DNA of 64,000 bases from an uncultured Bacteroidota bacterium (GCA_903824665.1 CAIJXT010000009.1:62001-126000); one strand, 5' to 3'. Numbered from the stretch's first letter, positions 45,401 through 54,696 are shown. The notes: generated from the letters alone by a model not told the origin. Numbers and translations: made by a program.

Positions 45401-48400
45401 TCCGGCATTACAGTAGGTTATGCCGCTACAATAGCCACAATATCCTATACTTTACCTGGCGGGTGCGTAGCCACCAGAGGGGCTACAGTAAGCATTACGC
45501 CTGCTGCTATTTCGGGCACCGGCAGTATATGCCCCGGCTTCTCGGCAACACTTACAAACACAACGCCCGGCGGTACGTGGAGCAGTTCTAACTCCAGTAT
45601 CGGCAGTACCGGGTCATCATCCGGGGTTGTCACCGGTGTGTCACCAGGCACTTTCACAGTTTCCTATACTGTCGCGGGTGGCTGCAGTGTTATAAAGGCG
45701 ATGACCACAAATGCGGTACCTGCACCCATTACTGGTGCAACCAGCATTTGTGTGGGTTCTTCGTCACCTTTTTCCATTGCTGCTACAGGTGGCATCTGGA
45801 GTAGCGGAAACACTGCCATCGCAAGCGTAAATTCTTCTGGTCTTGTCACCGGAATCAGCTCCGGAACCACACAAATATCTTACACCCCTGTTTCAGGCTG
45901 CACTGTACTTCAGTCTGTAACCATCAATGATATACCAGCCCCCATCGTGGGCCTGGCTACCTATTGCACCGGTGTAGCGGGTGCCCTGACAAACAGCAGC
46001 CCCGGCGGTTCGTGGAGCAGTACAGACCCTTCGGTAGCCACTATTGGCAGCCTGGCTGGCAATGTCAGCCCGCTATCTGCAGGAACCACCATTATCTCCT
46101 ACACAACCGGCATCGGATGCGGCGTTAGCCGAACTATTACCGTAAATCAAACACCGGCACCCTTGGCAGGCCTCACCAGCGTTTGCACGGGTCACACTTC
46201 CACCCTCAGCAGCGCACCTGCCGGCGGAAACTGGACAAGCAGTAACAACGTCACCGCTACCATTTCCACATCCGGAATTGTTGCCGGCATTGCAGCAGGA
46301 ACCACAATCATATCCTATACTTTCCCCACTGGTTGCAGTGCCCGAACAATAGTAACGGTAAGCAATACGCCTTCAACCATTATGGGCACAATGTCGATGT
46401 GTGCAGGAGCCAGCACTACACTGTCCGATCCGTCTGCCGGTGGTGGGATTTGGACCAGCGGCACACCCGCTGTGGCCTTAGCGGGCACATCTTCAGGAGT
46501 TATTACCGGCATTACCGCGGGTACAGCCGATATCACTTACACCATTGGTGCTGCCTGCAGCATTACCGCTGTTGTCACTGTTTACCCCTTACCCGCACCC
46601 ATATCTGGACCATCCACGGCTTGTACTGGCACCAATGCAGCGCTGACCAATTCTTCGCCTGGCGGCACCTGGAGTTCGTCTGCCGGTACAATAGCAACCA
46701 TAGGCACTGCATCAGGGACAGTGGCGGGAATATCAGCAGGCACTGTACAGATCACTTACACCCTGCCTTCGGGTTGTATTGCGACAAAATTTTTCACAGT
46801 CAATCCCTCGCCAGGCCCAATTGCGGGCGTTCTGTCCGTGTGTGAAAACGCATCTACACCCCTCACTAATACTGTTGCCGGCGGCAACTGGTCTGCTGCC
46901 GCCATCGGTGTCGCAACTGTAAATGCATTTACTGGAGTAGTAACTGGTATTGCCGGTGGCACAGCTGCAATAACCTACACGCTCGCTGCAGGGTGCAGTA
47001 CCTACACGGTTGTGACCGTAAATAATTTACCCCTCCCGATCACTGGCCCATCAATGGTATGCGCGGGGCTTACTATCCCACTATCGAGTGCGTCAGCCGG
47101 TGGCACATGGATTTCGGGTTCCGCGGCTATCGCGGCAATCAACTCCACTACTGGTACCTTGAGCGGCCTCATGCCCGGCAGCAGCCGCATTACCTACACA
47201 TTGCCCACCGGTTGCAGCACAAATAGGACTACCACAGTAAATCCACTTTCCCCCAACACCGGCATAGGAAGCACCTGTACCGGGTTTACGACCACACTGG
47301 CCAACATCGGAACAAGTGGCACATGGACCAGCGGCGACCTTTCTGTGGCTACAGTGAATGCATCCGGCACTGTTTCCGGTATCACACCGGGAACAGTCGC
47401 CGTTTCGTATACATTGAGTACTGGCTGCATCGCAACAACTTTGGTCACCGTTATCTCCACTCCACCAGTTACAGGCAGCCTTGCATTATGCACCGGCGGC
47501 ACCACCCTGCTTGCCAATTCTGCCACCGGCGGCACCTGGACTAGCAGTGCCACATCTGTAGCAACTATTAGTTCTGGCGGTGTTGTTTCCGGTATATCTA
47601 CCGGCACGGCCGCAATATCTTACCATTTCGGTAATGGTTGCATATCGGCCGCTACAGCCACCATCAACCCTTTGCCTTCTGTGATCACCGGTCCGGCAAA
47701 TATGTGCGCCGGATCGCAGATTACACTTACGTCCGCGACAGCCAGCGGCAGTTGGAGCAGCAGCAATACTGCAATAGCAACCGTCGGACCAATCACTGGT
47801 TTTGTCACCGGCATAGCATCGGGTACCGCAACAATTACATACCAGCTCCCTACTGGCTGTTTCCGCACTTCCGCTGTCACCGTCAATCCAAATCCGCCAT
47901 CTATCACCGGACCATTACAATTATGTGCAGGTGGCACAGGCATACTTACCAACAGTACCGCTGGTGGCACCTGGGCCTCTGGCGATGCCGCTGTTACCAG
48001 CATCGTTTCCACAACTGGCTTCGTATCTGGTTTAGCGCCGGGCACAACAACGGTTACATACACATTACCAACCGGTTGCAGCACTACTGTAATTTCTACG
48101 GTCAACCCGCTGCCGCTACCGGTCACGGGTACCGCCAGCGTGTGCGTAGGGTCAACAACTTTACTCTCCAACCCGACCACAGGCGGCACTTGGTCTGCTT
48201 TTTCGGGTAGTTTATCGGTTGGCTCTGCAAGTGGCATTGTTACCGGAGTGGCTGCAGGCACAGGTACTGTTACTTATACACTTCCCACCGGCTGCAAAAC
48301 CACAATCGTTGTTACCGCACACGCTTTACCGGCAGCTATATCAGGTACCGCTCAGCTCTGTGCCGGACAAAGTGCAGGCCTTTCCACTTCCCCGGCTGGT

Positions 48401-51199
48401 GGTACCTGGATGAGCTCAGCTGTAAGTGTAGCCACAATTGGCACTTCTGGTCTATGGTCTGCAATGATTGCTGGCAACACCACAATAACCTACACTTTGC
48501 CTACTGGTTGTTTCGCAACTAGGTTGGTCTCTGTCAACGCACTGCCCGGAACAATAACAGGATCCCCTGGTGTCTGTCAGGGTGGCACAACAATGCTCAG
48601 TTCATTGCCTTCCGGCGGCACATGGGCCAGCGGCCTTAGTGCCATCGCTACAGTATCAGGAGCCGGATTAGTGACAGGGGTAGCACCCGGGTTGGTAGCC
48701 GTGACCTATACGCTGCCCAGTGGTTGCGCTATAGCTACACTTATCACCGTAAACCCCTTACCGGCAACCATAACCGGTACCGGCGGGGTTTGTATCGGGC
48801 AAAGCGGCTCGCTTACCAGTGTTCCGGCCGGTGGCACATGGGCCAGCAGTTTGCCCACAATAGCAACTGTAGATGCCGCCACGGGTCTGGCAGGTGGTAT
48901 ATCTGCAGGCTCCGCTGTTATTACCTATACCTTACCTACAGGTTGCACTACCACAACAACCATAAACATATACCCCCCACCCGCTGCAATAACCGGCACT
49001 GCAGCAATCTGCGAAGGCACCACAACTGCCCTTACCAGTGCTACGCCGGGAGGCACATGGCTATCTGCCAATAGCGCAATAGCATCAGTAGTTGCCGGTA
49101 CAGGCGTCACCTACGGCGTCACACCAGGCACCACTACCATTAGTTATATTTTGCCTACAGGCTGTGCAATATCCAGAACAGTCACTGTAAACCCGCTGCC
49201 ACCAACGATAACTGGTGCGACCTCGGCCTGCCTGAGCACGTCCATGGCGTTGATCAACACCACCCCCGGCGGCACCTGGACCAGCAGCAACACTGCCATT
49301 GCACCGGTAGATGGCACCACAGGCATCGTTACCGGCGCGGCTCTTGGCACGGCTAATATCACCTACACACTGCCCACAGGCTGTAAGACTTCTACCACAA
49401 TCACTATCAACACAATACCCGCATCAATCTCCGGGCCACTATCGGTTTGCAACGGTAGCCCTGCCTACTTTACTAATAGTACCCCGGGCGGAATATGGAG
49501 TAGCAGCAACATGTCCGTAGCCACGATCACGCCCGTGTCGGGCATCAGTTCATCGCTTTCTGCAGGTACAACAGTTGTTTCCTATACCCTGACTACTGGC
49601 TGCTACAGGGTGCACACGCTAAATGTGCTTGCTTTGCAGCCCATTGCTGGCAGTAGCAATATTTGTGCCGGCGATACTACAACGTTTACCAATGGCGTTA
49701 CGGGTGGCGCCTGGTCTAGCAGTACCGTCAGTGTTGCCACTGTATCAACCTCGGGCAGGGTGCATGCTGTAGCTCCGGGAGTAGCCGTCATCAGTTATAC
49801 GCTTAGCTCCGGTTGCATAGCCACTAAAGCCATCACGGTCAATCAATTGCCTGTTGCTTATCTGGTGACCGGCGGTGGCAGCTTCTGTGTAGGTGGCGCA
49901 GGTATGCCGGTTGCTCTCAACGGATCGGCTATCGGATACGGCTACCAATTATACACCGGCAGCACACCTGCTTCCTACCTCACCGGTACCGGCAGCACAC
50001 TGAATTTTGGCCTGCAAACGACTGGTGGTTTCTATACTGTGCGGGCCATCAATCTTACCACTGGCTGTTCCCGCAATATGTTGGGGTCCGTAGCAGTAAC
50101 ACCGGTTACCGTAGGACCCGCCGCTGTTACAATCTTGACAGGCACCGGCGATACCGTTTGCAGCGGTACTACCCTGAATTTTGTACCGGCGCCCTACCTT
50201 GGTGGCAGTACTCCGGCCTACCAGTGGCGCGTCAATGGCGTATTGGTAAGCAGCGGCACTACTTATTCTTACACACCTGCCACAGGCGATCTGGTTACCT
50301 GCAAACTCACCAGTAATGCATCTTGCGCATCGCCCAATATTGCAACCGCTTCACGTATTTTTACAGTATTACCAAACGTCATACCGGCAGCCGGCATCAC
50401 TGCTACTCCCGATGATACCATCTGCGCTGGAAACAATATCACGTTTATCGCTTACGCTACACACGGTGGTACACATCCGGTATTTACATGGACCAAAAAT
50501 GGTGTCTTTGCCGATACCGGTAGCACATTCATCACCACACCTGCAAATGGAGATCTGATTCAATGCATACTGGAAAGCAATGCCACCTGCCGCACCACTG
50601 ATACTGCATGGAGCAATACTATAAAAGCGACAGTACTACCGAACCTTGTTCCAGCTGTAACTGTGAATGCAACTCCGGGCTTCTCAACTATACCCGGTGG
50701 TGAGATTCTGTTCAGTGTAGTAGTCTCAAATACAGGCGCATCTCCTGGTTACCAGTGGTATATCAACAGCTCGCCTCTTCCGGGCGCTACGAATTCATCA
50801 TTGGTATGGAACAGTTTTAACAACGGCGATAGCGTAAGTTGCGCTGTCACCAGCGTTGGTCAGTGTGGTGGCCTCACCACGCGCACCGGCGGCCTTATCA
50901 GTGTGCAGAATGTTGGTATCAATGGCACTGCCAATGTGCCTTCCGGATTGCAACTGGTACCTAATCCCAATAATGGCCATTTCACCATAGCCGGGTTGGT
51001 ATATAGTACCGACGGTGCAGCAAACATCTTTGTTACAAATGTTCTTGGCCAGATAGTTCATCAGCAGGCGATCGTTATTAGGTCCGGCAGGGTAAAATCC
51101 GAGGTAACAGTTTCAGAAACGTTAGCCAATGGGTACTACCTGCTTTCCTTGCAGACCGGCAATCATTTATTCAACTTGCCCTTTATTATTCGCAGGTAG
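39473..51199 (+). CDS. Giant secreted Ig-like (BIG2-type) repeat protein with T9SS sorting domain
   Basis: A 3908-residue surface protein. A long signal peptide ends near AARSA (about residue 43). After a 240-residue N-terminal part with a PKD/Ig-like unit comes one Ig-like unit (about 283-345), then a jelly-roll domain like cleaved adhesin/MAM (about 380-548, FNSGIGPWIVD to YYWAIDNVLITG). Thirty-nine more Ig-like units of about 73 residues follow. Each has CxG, then GGTWSSSN, IATV, G(I/V)VTG, GTTTISY, then TGC and NPLP. Three Ig/PKD-like units precede a T9SS type A tail (LVPNPNNGHFTI, NVLGQIV, ANGYYLLSL). Role: probably adhesion or matrix formation. The frame is unbroken over 11.7 kb. Confidence 0.9.
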   Translation: MENVFLRAAHTVKNCIAVCKTGWKLIGILVLMFGCLPAARSAVSVTAGTGGTLICNVKALTGSAPAFTSLGSIVISEGTVADFSAGTCTLILQPAAGWQFGTTLPTISYVTGSNITGIAGTVTATGLTVNITVSGIAAPDQITITGLQVQPLTTTATTGNVYANVASGITGIATGSSGSNFATLSVTAPVTPSLTISATPSGSFCPGTNVTFTPTSVNGGSPTYTWSLNGVDVWIGGSYTNNTLVNGNTVSCKMGSSLGCVTANPVFSNTISPTVLAAPAAVTGGNTICPGTTTALSTITTGGAWSSTNPANATINTAGIVTGIAAGTTTVSYMAAGCASTRTIFINNPPLNPVLTPTVSVICNETTLAITASGSPAPATILSQNFNSGIGPWIVDVSGSIGILSGAEWKACADSYLNEQGWYRSPDFSTFAMANADTSGSASTLSAKLTSPAFSLAEYVSATLSFQHAYDYWPAGDVFVNLEISTNGGSTWTTIVNFKGASIGSKMSFFPQSFSLNAYLGNPNVKIRFYYYATFGYYWAIDNVLITGVPGHVTPTWSPPTYLYTDAAATVPYVPGTPAGTVYMHPSGIFTPTYVTYTALASMGACTSNATSAVTVNPSPGVTSGALNLCVATSTTLTNSAPGGTWVSGNLAVTTVNATSGMITGIAPGTAVISYILGTSCAAISVVTVSSIPPAITGNSNVCLGYTSNLANASPGGIWSSSNTAIATVNSTTGLVYGLATGTANITYSLAVGCTAVKLVTVQPLPDAISGLSTICATQQATMSSTTAGGTWSSGNTVIATIGTTSGIAEGISAGSTTISYTVSATGCFTTKSLSVNPLGLIAGPANACVGFNSMYTNSAPGGTWSSSSPGIATISATTGELSGIAAGTTVISYFLPTGCTAYRTITVNALPPDITGPVAICANSSATLTNPVPGGTWSSGNTLVADVTPATGEVSGLTAGPVIITYTAPTGCFKTHLLTINPLPALIIGTSTICNGLTTNLSNATSSGTWSSSNNAVATVVPSGSGIGVVTGVAAGTVYISYTLSTGCYMVKGMLINPLPAIPVGPLNVCPGFSVTLTNPTPDGVWSSGTTAVAIAGSTTGVITGGIPGTSIISYTLPTSCLSTVVVTVNPLPAAITGSDEVCTGSTITVTNSNTGGTWSSSAPAIATVTPLIPGTGIVTGISFGPVLISYTLGTGCFATRAITVNESPAPITGTAEVCQGLTTTLATIIPFGTWSSSNIAVATVHPVSGIVAGLVFGTSTISYTVSTGCTTTTILTVHPLPMAISGLLSLCPGIPSALSNPTPGGFWSSTNSAVATIGTASGIITGLTTGFTTVSYTLPTGCAAAAVAVVNPLPAPITGAANVCVAATTAYINTTPGGTWSSSNNTIASAGAVTGVISGIAAGTATISYTLSTGCYSTKTITVNPLPDPISGANNICQNASTLLSNATPGGTWSVSNIAIATTGSSTGIVQGISGGATNISYTLPTGCYTLHTMSVTALPANISGPGNVCESSTISLTDATPGGSWSSGAPAVATINAAGILTGLSAGTTSITYMLPLGCIAARTITVHPLPAAIVGPTVVCTSIPATMTNASPSGFWTSSTPGVAAINSSTGVMTGIVPGTATITYTLPTGCFKTANVTVNQNPSAITGLTPVCTGTSATYTNTISGGTWSSADAGVASVHASTGLMTGVAAGNTTITYQLSTGCLTTKAVSVHPLPAAITGPAALCQGLSSTFICAPAGGSWTSGNTAVALLGSSSGFVVGAAAGTAGITYTLSTGCKSATLLTVHALPAAITGSGNICLGLTSVLASATGGGSWSSSNATIATVGTSGGVTGIALGTAIITYTIGGTCYVTRPITVNPLPSPITGNVPTCPGPTFTLGNPVTGGSWSSSVPLVATVGSSTGIVAPISNGTTTITYTLITGCYATTVVSVIPAAPIIGNTSICVGAISTLSHATPGGTWSSSSPLTIGIGAASGITVGYAATIATISYTLPGGCVATRGATVSITPAAISGTGSICPGFSATLTNTTPGGTWSSSNSSIGSTGSSSGVVTGVSPGTFTVSYTVAGGCSVIKAMTTNAVPAPITGATSICVGSSSPFSIAATGGIWSSGNTAIASVNSSGLVTGISSGTTQISYTPVSGCTVLQSVTINDIPAPIVGLATYCTGVAGALTNSSPGGSWSSTDPSVATIGSLAGNVSPLSAGTTIISYTTGIGCGVSRTITVNQTPAPLAGLTSVCTGHTSTLSSAPAGGNWTSSNNVTATISTSGIVAGIAAGTTIISYTFPTGCSARTIVTVSNTPSTIMGTMSMCAGASTTLSDPSAGGGIWTSGTPAVALAGTSSGVITGITAGTADITYTIGAACSITAVVTVYPLPAPISGPSTACTGTNAALTNSSPGGTWSSSAGTIATIGTASGTVAGISAGTVQITYTLPSGCIATKFFTVNPSPGPIAGVLSVCENASTPLTNTVAGGNWSAAAIGVATVNAFTGVVTGIAGGTAAITYTLAAGCSTYTVVTVNNLPLPITGPSMVCAGLTIPLSSASAGGTWISGSAAIAAINSTTGTLSGLMPGSSRITYTLPTGCSTNRTTTVNPLSPNTGIGSTCTGFTTTLANIGTSGTWTSGDLSVATVNASGTVSGITPGTVAVSYTLSTGCIATTLVTVISTPPVTGSLALCTGGTTLLANSATGGTWTSSATSVATISSGGVVSGISTGTAAISYHFGNGCISAATATINPLPSVITGPANMCAGSQITLTSATASGSWSSSNTAIATVGPITGFVTGIASGTATITYQLPTGCFRTSAVTVNPNPPSITGPLQLCAGGTGILTNSTAGGTWASGDAAVTSIVSTTGFVSGLAPGTTTVTYTLPTGCSTTVISTVNPLPLPVTGTASVCVGSTTLLSNPTTGGTWSAFSGSLSVGSASGIVTGVAAGTGTVTYTLPTGCKTTIVVTAHALPAAISGTAQLCAGQSAGLSTSPAGGTWMSSAVSVATIGTSGLWSAMIAGNTTITYTLPTGCFATRLVSVNALPGTITGSPGVCQGGTTMLSSLPSGGTWASGLSAIATVSGAGLVTGVAPGLVAVTYTLPSGCAIATLITVNPLPATITGTGGVCIGQSGSLTSVPAGGTWASSLPTIATVDAATGLAGGISAGSAVITYTLPTGCTTTTTINIYPPPAAITGTAAICEGTTTALTSATPGGTWLSANSAIASVVAGTGVTYGVTPGTTTISYILPTGCAISRTVTVNPLPPTITGATSACLSTSMALINTTPGGTWTSSNTAIAPVDGTTGIVTGAALGTANITYTLPTGCKTSTTITINTIPASISGPLSVCNGSPAYFTNSTPGGIWSSSNMSVATITPVSGISSSLSAGTTVVSYTLTTGCYRVHTLNVLALQPIAGSSNICAGDTTTFTNGVTGGAWSSSTVSVATVSTSGRVHAVAPGVAVISYTLSSGCIATKAITVNQLPVAYLVTGGGSFCVGGAGMPVALNGSAIGYGYQLYTGSTPASYLTGTGSTLNFGLQTTGGFYTVRAINLTTGCSRNMLGSVAVTPVTVGPAAVTILTGTGDTVCSGTTLNFVPAPYLGGSTPAYQWRVNGVLVSSGTTYSYTPATGDLVTCKLTSNASCASPNIATASRIFTVLPNVIPAAGITATPDDTICAGNNITFIAYATHGGTHPVFTWTKNGVFADTGSTFITTPANGDLIQCILESNATCRTTDTAWSNTIKATVLPNLVPAVTVNATPGFSTIPGGEILFSVVVSNTGASPGYQWYINSSPLPGATNSSLVWNSFNNGDSVSCAVTSVGQCGGLTTRTGGLISVQNVGINGTANVPSGLQLVPNPNNGHFTIAGLVYSTDGAANIFVTNVLGQIVHQQAIVIRSGRVKSEVTVSETLANGYYLLSLQTGNHLFNLPFIIRR
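41330..49860 (+). repeat. 39 tandem Ig-like coding repeats of about 218 bp
   Basis: The tandem part of the giant gene. Counted by the GGTW-type motif there are 39 consecutive units here plus one at about 40320-40510. Units keep the Cys pair, Trp, IATV and GTTTISY positions but differ at many codons, so the array is old or diversified rather than freshly amplified. Confidence 0.85.
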
Positions 51200-51331
51200 C
51201 GTATTGCAGCAAAAGAACGGTCCCAAAAAGGCAAAAACCGTTTGCACCATAGCATTAACAAAATTTTAAACCGTCTGGCTGTGGATAGTCCGTTACTATT
51301 GCGTCTTGATATACAAACCAAAAACAACTAT

Positions 51332-52945
51332 ATGCACAAAACACGCATAGCCATTATCACCGTTCTGACCGGGCTCAGCACGATCTCTTATGCACAGACA
51401 CAACAAAAACTGGACATAGAATTAGCCACCGTATTCCTTCATGGTGCACAACTCACCAGCACCGCCAAAGTAAAACTGTTGAAAGGAGAAAACGAAATCC
51501 TGTTTACAAATGTGGCTGGAGATATCAACAGCCAAAGCCTTACGGTGAATGCCGGTAGCGGCGTGGTTGTCGAATCGGCCGTTTTTCAGAATAACTACCT
51601 CATATCAGACAACCTCTCTCCAAGAGCCAAAGAAATAAAAGACAGTATCGATATACTTACCGATGCCCGAAGTCTTATTGCCGATAAGATTGCCGTGCTG
51701 TCAGAACAGCTTACCGTGCTGCAAACAAACAGAAAAGCCGGTGGCGACAATACAGGCCTTTCTGTGGCAGAACTTACCAAACTGCTTGACCTGATCAATA
51801 ACAGAATGGAGACTTTTCTGAACCAGAAACACAAACAGGAAACGCTGCAAAAGAAAACAGATGAGCGCATTGCGCAGCTAGCCAAACAGCTCGATGAAGA
51901 ACGTAAAAAAGGTTTTCAGCCAGGCGGACAACTTCTCGTGAAATTTTATGCAAAAGAAGCAACTTCAAATCCTGTTGTGATCAGTTATACTGTTCCCAAC
52001 GCTGGCTGGACACCATCTTACGACATACGTGTAGAAGATATCAACAAACCTGCCAACCTGTTCTACAAGGCCAATGTGTATCAGAATAGCGGTGTGAAGT
52101 GGGATAATGTCCGGCTTTCACTATCTACCGGCAACCCGCAGGAAGGTGTGCAGGCTCCTGTTATGGCACCATGGAATCTGTCTTTCTACAACCCCGTTAT
52201 GTACAAGAGCCGCAACAACAATATGTTGACCAAAAATGCACCTCAGGCAGCTGGTGTAATGTACGATGCAGGTGCTGACCTCAAAGCAGAAGAAACATCT
52301 TCAATGAACGAATACGTGACGGTAGACAATTCCGGGATCAGTACTTCTTTCGATATAGAGTTGCCCTATACCATACCTAACGACGGCAAGCAGCACATGG
52401 TAGCTATCAAAAAATACGACCTGCCAGCTACCTATCGCTACTATGCAGCACCAAAACTGGATAAAGACGCATTTCTGCAGGCACAGGTCACCAACTGGGA
52501 AGACCTGAACCTAATGGCTGGTGAAACAAACATTTTTTACGAAGGCACCTATGTGGGACAAGGGTATATAGATGTACGCAACACCTCAGATACGCTCACC
52601 TTCTCACTGGGTAGAGATAAGAAAATAGTTGTGCGTCGCGAGCAGGATAAAAAATTGCGCAGTGTAAAAACAATCGGATCAAGCATCCGCGAAACATTTG
52701 CCTATACCATCACAGTACGCAACACCCGAAAAGACGCCATCAATATTGTTATTCAGGATCAGGTGCCTGTCAGCAACGACAAGGACATTGTGGTGGAAGA
52801 CAAAGAGACTGGCAATGCTGAGTACGAAGAAGCGACAGGGATGCTAAAATGGACACTAAACCTCAAAGCAAACGAATCGCAGAATGTGAAGTTGGGCTAC
52901 ACAGTAAAGTATCCCAAGGGAAAGAAAATAGACAACCTGCGGTAA
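51332..52945 (+). CDS. DUF4139 (mucoidy-inhibitor MuiA-like) secreted protein
   Basis: A 537-residue protein from the ATG at 51332 (MHKTRIAIITVLTGLSTISYAQ, a clear signal peptide); the frame is open for 30 more codons upstream from a TTG. After an N-terminal beta domain comes a coiled coil (about 110-190), then the DUF4139 domain with SYTVPNAGWTPSYDIR, YKANVYQNSGVKWDN and LSLSTGNP. The end (YTITVRNTRKDAI to LGYTVKYPKGKK) is the matching Ig-like closure. The family is named after a mucoidy inhibitor but its activity is unknown. It lies 132 bases after the giant gene; a shared transcript is possible. Confidence 0.87.
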   Translation: MHKTRIAIITVLTGLSTISYAQTQQKLDIELATVFLHGAQLTSTAKVKLLKGENEILFTNVAGDINSQSLTVNAGSGVVVESAVFQNNYLISDNLSPRAKEIKDSIDILTDARSLIADKIAVLSEQLTVLQTNRKAGGDNTGLSVAELTKLLDLINNRMETFLNQKHKQETLQKKTDERIAQLAKQLDEERKKGFQPGGQLLVKFYAKEATSNPVVISYTVPNAGWTPSYDIRVEDINKPANLFYKANVYQNSGVKWDNVRLSLSTGNPQEGVQAPVMAPWNLSFYNPVMYKSRNNNMLTKNAPQAAGVMYDAGADLKAEETSSMNEYVTVDNSGISTSFDIELPYTIPNDGKQHMVAIKKYDLPATYRYYAAPKLDKDAFLQAQVTNWEDLNLMAGETNIFYEGTYVGQGYIDVRNTSDTLTFSLGRDKKIVVRREQDKKLRSVKTIGSSIRETFAYTITVRNTRKDAINIVIQDQVPVSNDKDIVVEDKETGNAEYEEATGMLKWTLNLKANESQNVKLGYTVKYPKGKKIDNLR

Positions 52946-52964
52946 CACCCGCTTACTACAATAG

Positions 52965-53001
52965 AAAAGAGACTGCCAATACCCGGCAGTCTCTTTTTTT
53001 T
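52965..53001. terminator. Bidirectional terminator between convergent genes
   Basis: A 13-bp perfect stem (52965-52977 with 52985-52997) with a 7-base loop runs into a T tract. A-rich and T-rich arms allow use on both strands. Confidence 0.8.
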
Positions 53002-53013
53002 GCGCTTCAGCTA

Positions 53014-54387
53014 CTACTTGACGTATACAGACTTGATATTCACAAATTCACGGATCCCGAAAGAACTGAGCTCACGACCATATCCGCTCTGTTTTATACC
53101 ACCAAATGGCAACATAGGGTCAGAATGCACAAAATCGTTCACAAAGCAGTTGCCTGCTTGCAGCTCCCGCGCCGCAAGCTGTTCAGCACGCTTGCGGTCT
53201 TTCGAGATAATGCCCCCTCCAAGGCCATACTCGGTATCGTTGGCAATGGAGAGTGCTTGTACATCATCCTTCGCTTCGATGATGGCTGCAACCGGGCCAA
53301 AGAGCTCTTCATCATATGCCGGCATGCCCTTTTTTACATTGGTAAGGACAGTTGCAGGATAAAAAGCCCCTGGAGCATCTGGTATATAACCGCCGCACAA
53401 TAGCTTTGCCCCCATGGCTATACTATCTACAACCTGCTGATGCAGTTGATCCCTCAGGTCGTGTCGGGCCATCGGGCCCATTCTGTTTGCCGGATCGGCC
53501 GGATCGCCAAATGTAACCGCCTTCATCTGTTCGGTATACCTGCGCTCAAACTCCTTCCTAAGCGACTTATGCACCACAAAACGCTTGGCAGCTATGCAGC
53601 TTTGCCCGGTATTAACGAGCCGTCCGCGCAGTGCAATCTCTATTGCCTTGTCCATATCAGCATCAGCAAGTACAATATATGGATCACTTCCGCCCAACTC
53701 GAGTACCACCTTTTTCAGATTGCGTCCCGCAGCTTCCGCTACCCTGCGCCCCGCTTCAGTGCTGCCTGTCAGTGTTACCGCAGCTATCCTGCGGTCATCA
53801 ATCAGAGCACTTACCTCCCGCGACGGCAGCAGCAGTGTCTGCAACAAACCTGCAGGAGCACCCGCTTTCAAAATAATGCGCTCTATGGCCAGCGCGCAGC
53901 CACTTACATTGGAAGCATGCTTAAGTACCATTACATTTCCTGCCATCACCGTAGGTGCAAAAGCACGAAACACCTGCCAATAGGGAAAATTCCACGGCAT
54001 AATTGCCAGCACCGCGCCCAAAGGCTGAAAAGTAACATAGCTTTTCAACGCATCTGTCTTCACAGGCTCATCTTTCAAAAATCGTGCACCCTCACGTGCA
54101 TAAAACTCCAGAGTCGTCGCGCACTTTTCTACTTCATAATGCCCCTGCGAGTACGGCTTGCCCATTTCTTCGGCAGCCAGGCGCACCAGAGCATCCTTTT
54201 CTTTGCGTATTTCTTTCGCTATCTTCCTGAGTAAAGTTGCCCGTTGCGCAAATGTATACCCGCGCCAGTCGTCAAACGTGGCAACGGCGGCATTAAGTGC
54301 GGCATTTACCTGCTGTGCTGTATGTGTGGCATAAGTCGCGATTTTTATACCGGTGGCTGGATTGACCGAGTTGATTGATTCCTGCAT
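53014..54387 (-). CDS. Succinate-semialdehyde dehydrogenase-type aldehyde dehydrogenase
   Basis: A 457-residue NAD(P)-dependent aldehyde dehydrogenase, closest to the YneI/SSADH branch that oxidises succinate semialdehyde to succinate. Start at MQESINSVNPATG (54387) gives the usual length; the frame continues 32 codons upstream but a promoter box sits in that part. Motifs: PWNFPYWQ (Asn of the active site), LKHASNV, GSTEAGRRV, Glu in LELGGSDPYIV, catalytic Cys in NTGQSCIAAKR, and ELFGPVA. The C-terminus has PFGGIKQSGYGRELS. No GABA pathway gene is adjacent. The exact aldehyde is inferred from family similarity. Confidence 0.88.
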   Translation of the reverse strand: MQESINSVNPATGIKIATYATHTAQQVNAALNAAVATFDDWRGYTFAQRATLLRKIAKEIRKEKDALVRLAAEEMGKPYSQGHYEVEKCATTLEFYAREGARFLKDEPVKTDALKSYVTFQPLGAVLAIMPWNFPYWQVFRAFAPTVMAGNVMVLKHASNVSGCALAIERIILKAGAPAGLLQTLLLPSREVSALIDDRRIAAVTLTGSTEAGRRVAEAAGRNLKKVVLELGGSDPYIVLADADMDKAIEIALRGRLVNTGQSCIAAKRFVVHKSLRKEFERRYTEQMKAVTFGDPADPANRMGPMARHDLRDQLHQQVVDSIAMGAKLLCGGYIPDAPGAFYPATVLTNVKKGMPAYDEELFGPVAAIIEAKDDVQALSIANDTEYGLGGGIISKDRKRAEQLAARELQAGNCFVNDFVHSDPMLPFGGIKQSGYGRELSSFGIREFVNIKSVYVK

Positions 54388-54405
54388 TGGGTTGATTTGA
54401 GGTGA

Positions 54406-54413
54406 CAAATTTA
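54406..54413 (-). promoter_or_regulatory. -7 promoter box for the aldehyde dehydrogenase gene
   Basis: Reads TAAATTTG on the minus strand, 18 bases before the ATG at 54387, which supports that start. The rest of the 309-base gap to the next gene shows nothing else recognisable except the divergent promoter. Confidence 0.5.
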
Positions 54414-54650
54414 GACACCTTAACGCTACAACAGTGCTATTCGATGTATACACGTTCATATTTAAGAGAATGACAACAATCATTACGCCCTGCGTTCACT
54501 TAGTGTTTACCGGGCATACATTGTCTATCGTACATACGCGTCGTTGCACTATTAATCGCCTGTTAGTGTCGCCCTGCACATTCACAGTACCATCCCACGG
54601 AATCGTCTCATTGTTCAAATTATAATAACGGGGGTACAAAACGTTTTTTA

Positions 54651-54658
54651 TACTTTTG
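54651..54658 (+). promoter_or_regulatory. -7 promoter box (TACTTTTG) for the phosphohexomutase gene
   Basis: A perfect TANNTTTG match 38 bases before the ATG at 54697. No clear -33. Confidence 0.55.
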
Positions 54659-54696
54659 CGCTGCATTTATTAAAACATTTACATTTTCAGAACGAT

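Noticed and set aside
40141-49791. A long series of minus-strand open frames of 60-140 codons opposite the giant gene
   Set aside because: They recur with the same period as the plus-strand Ig-like units and read as the same low-complexity Pro/Val/Ala text. They are shadows of the repeat, not genes.
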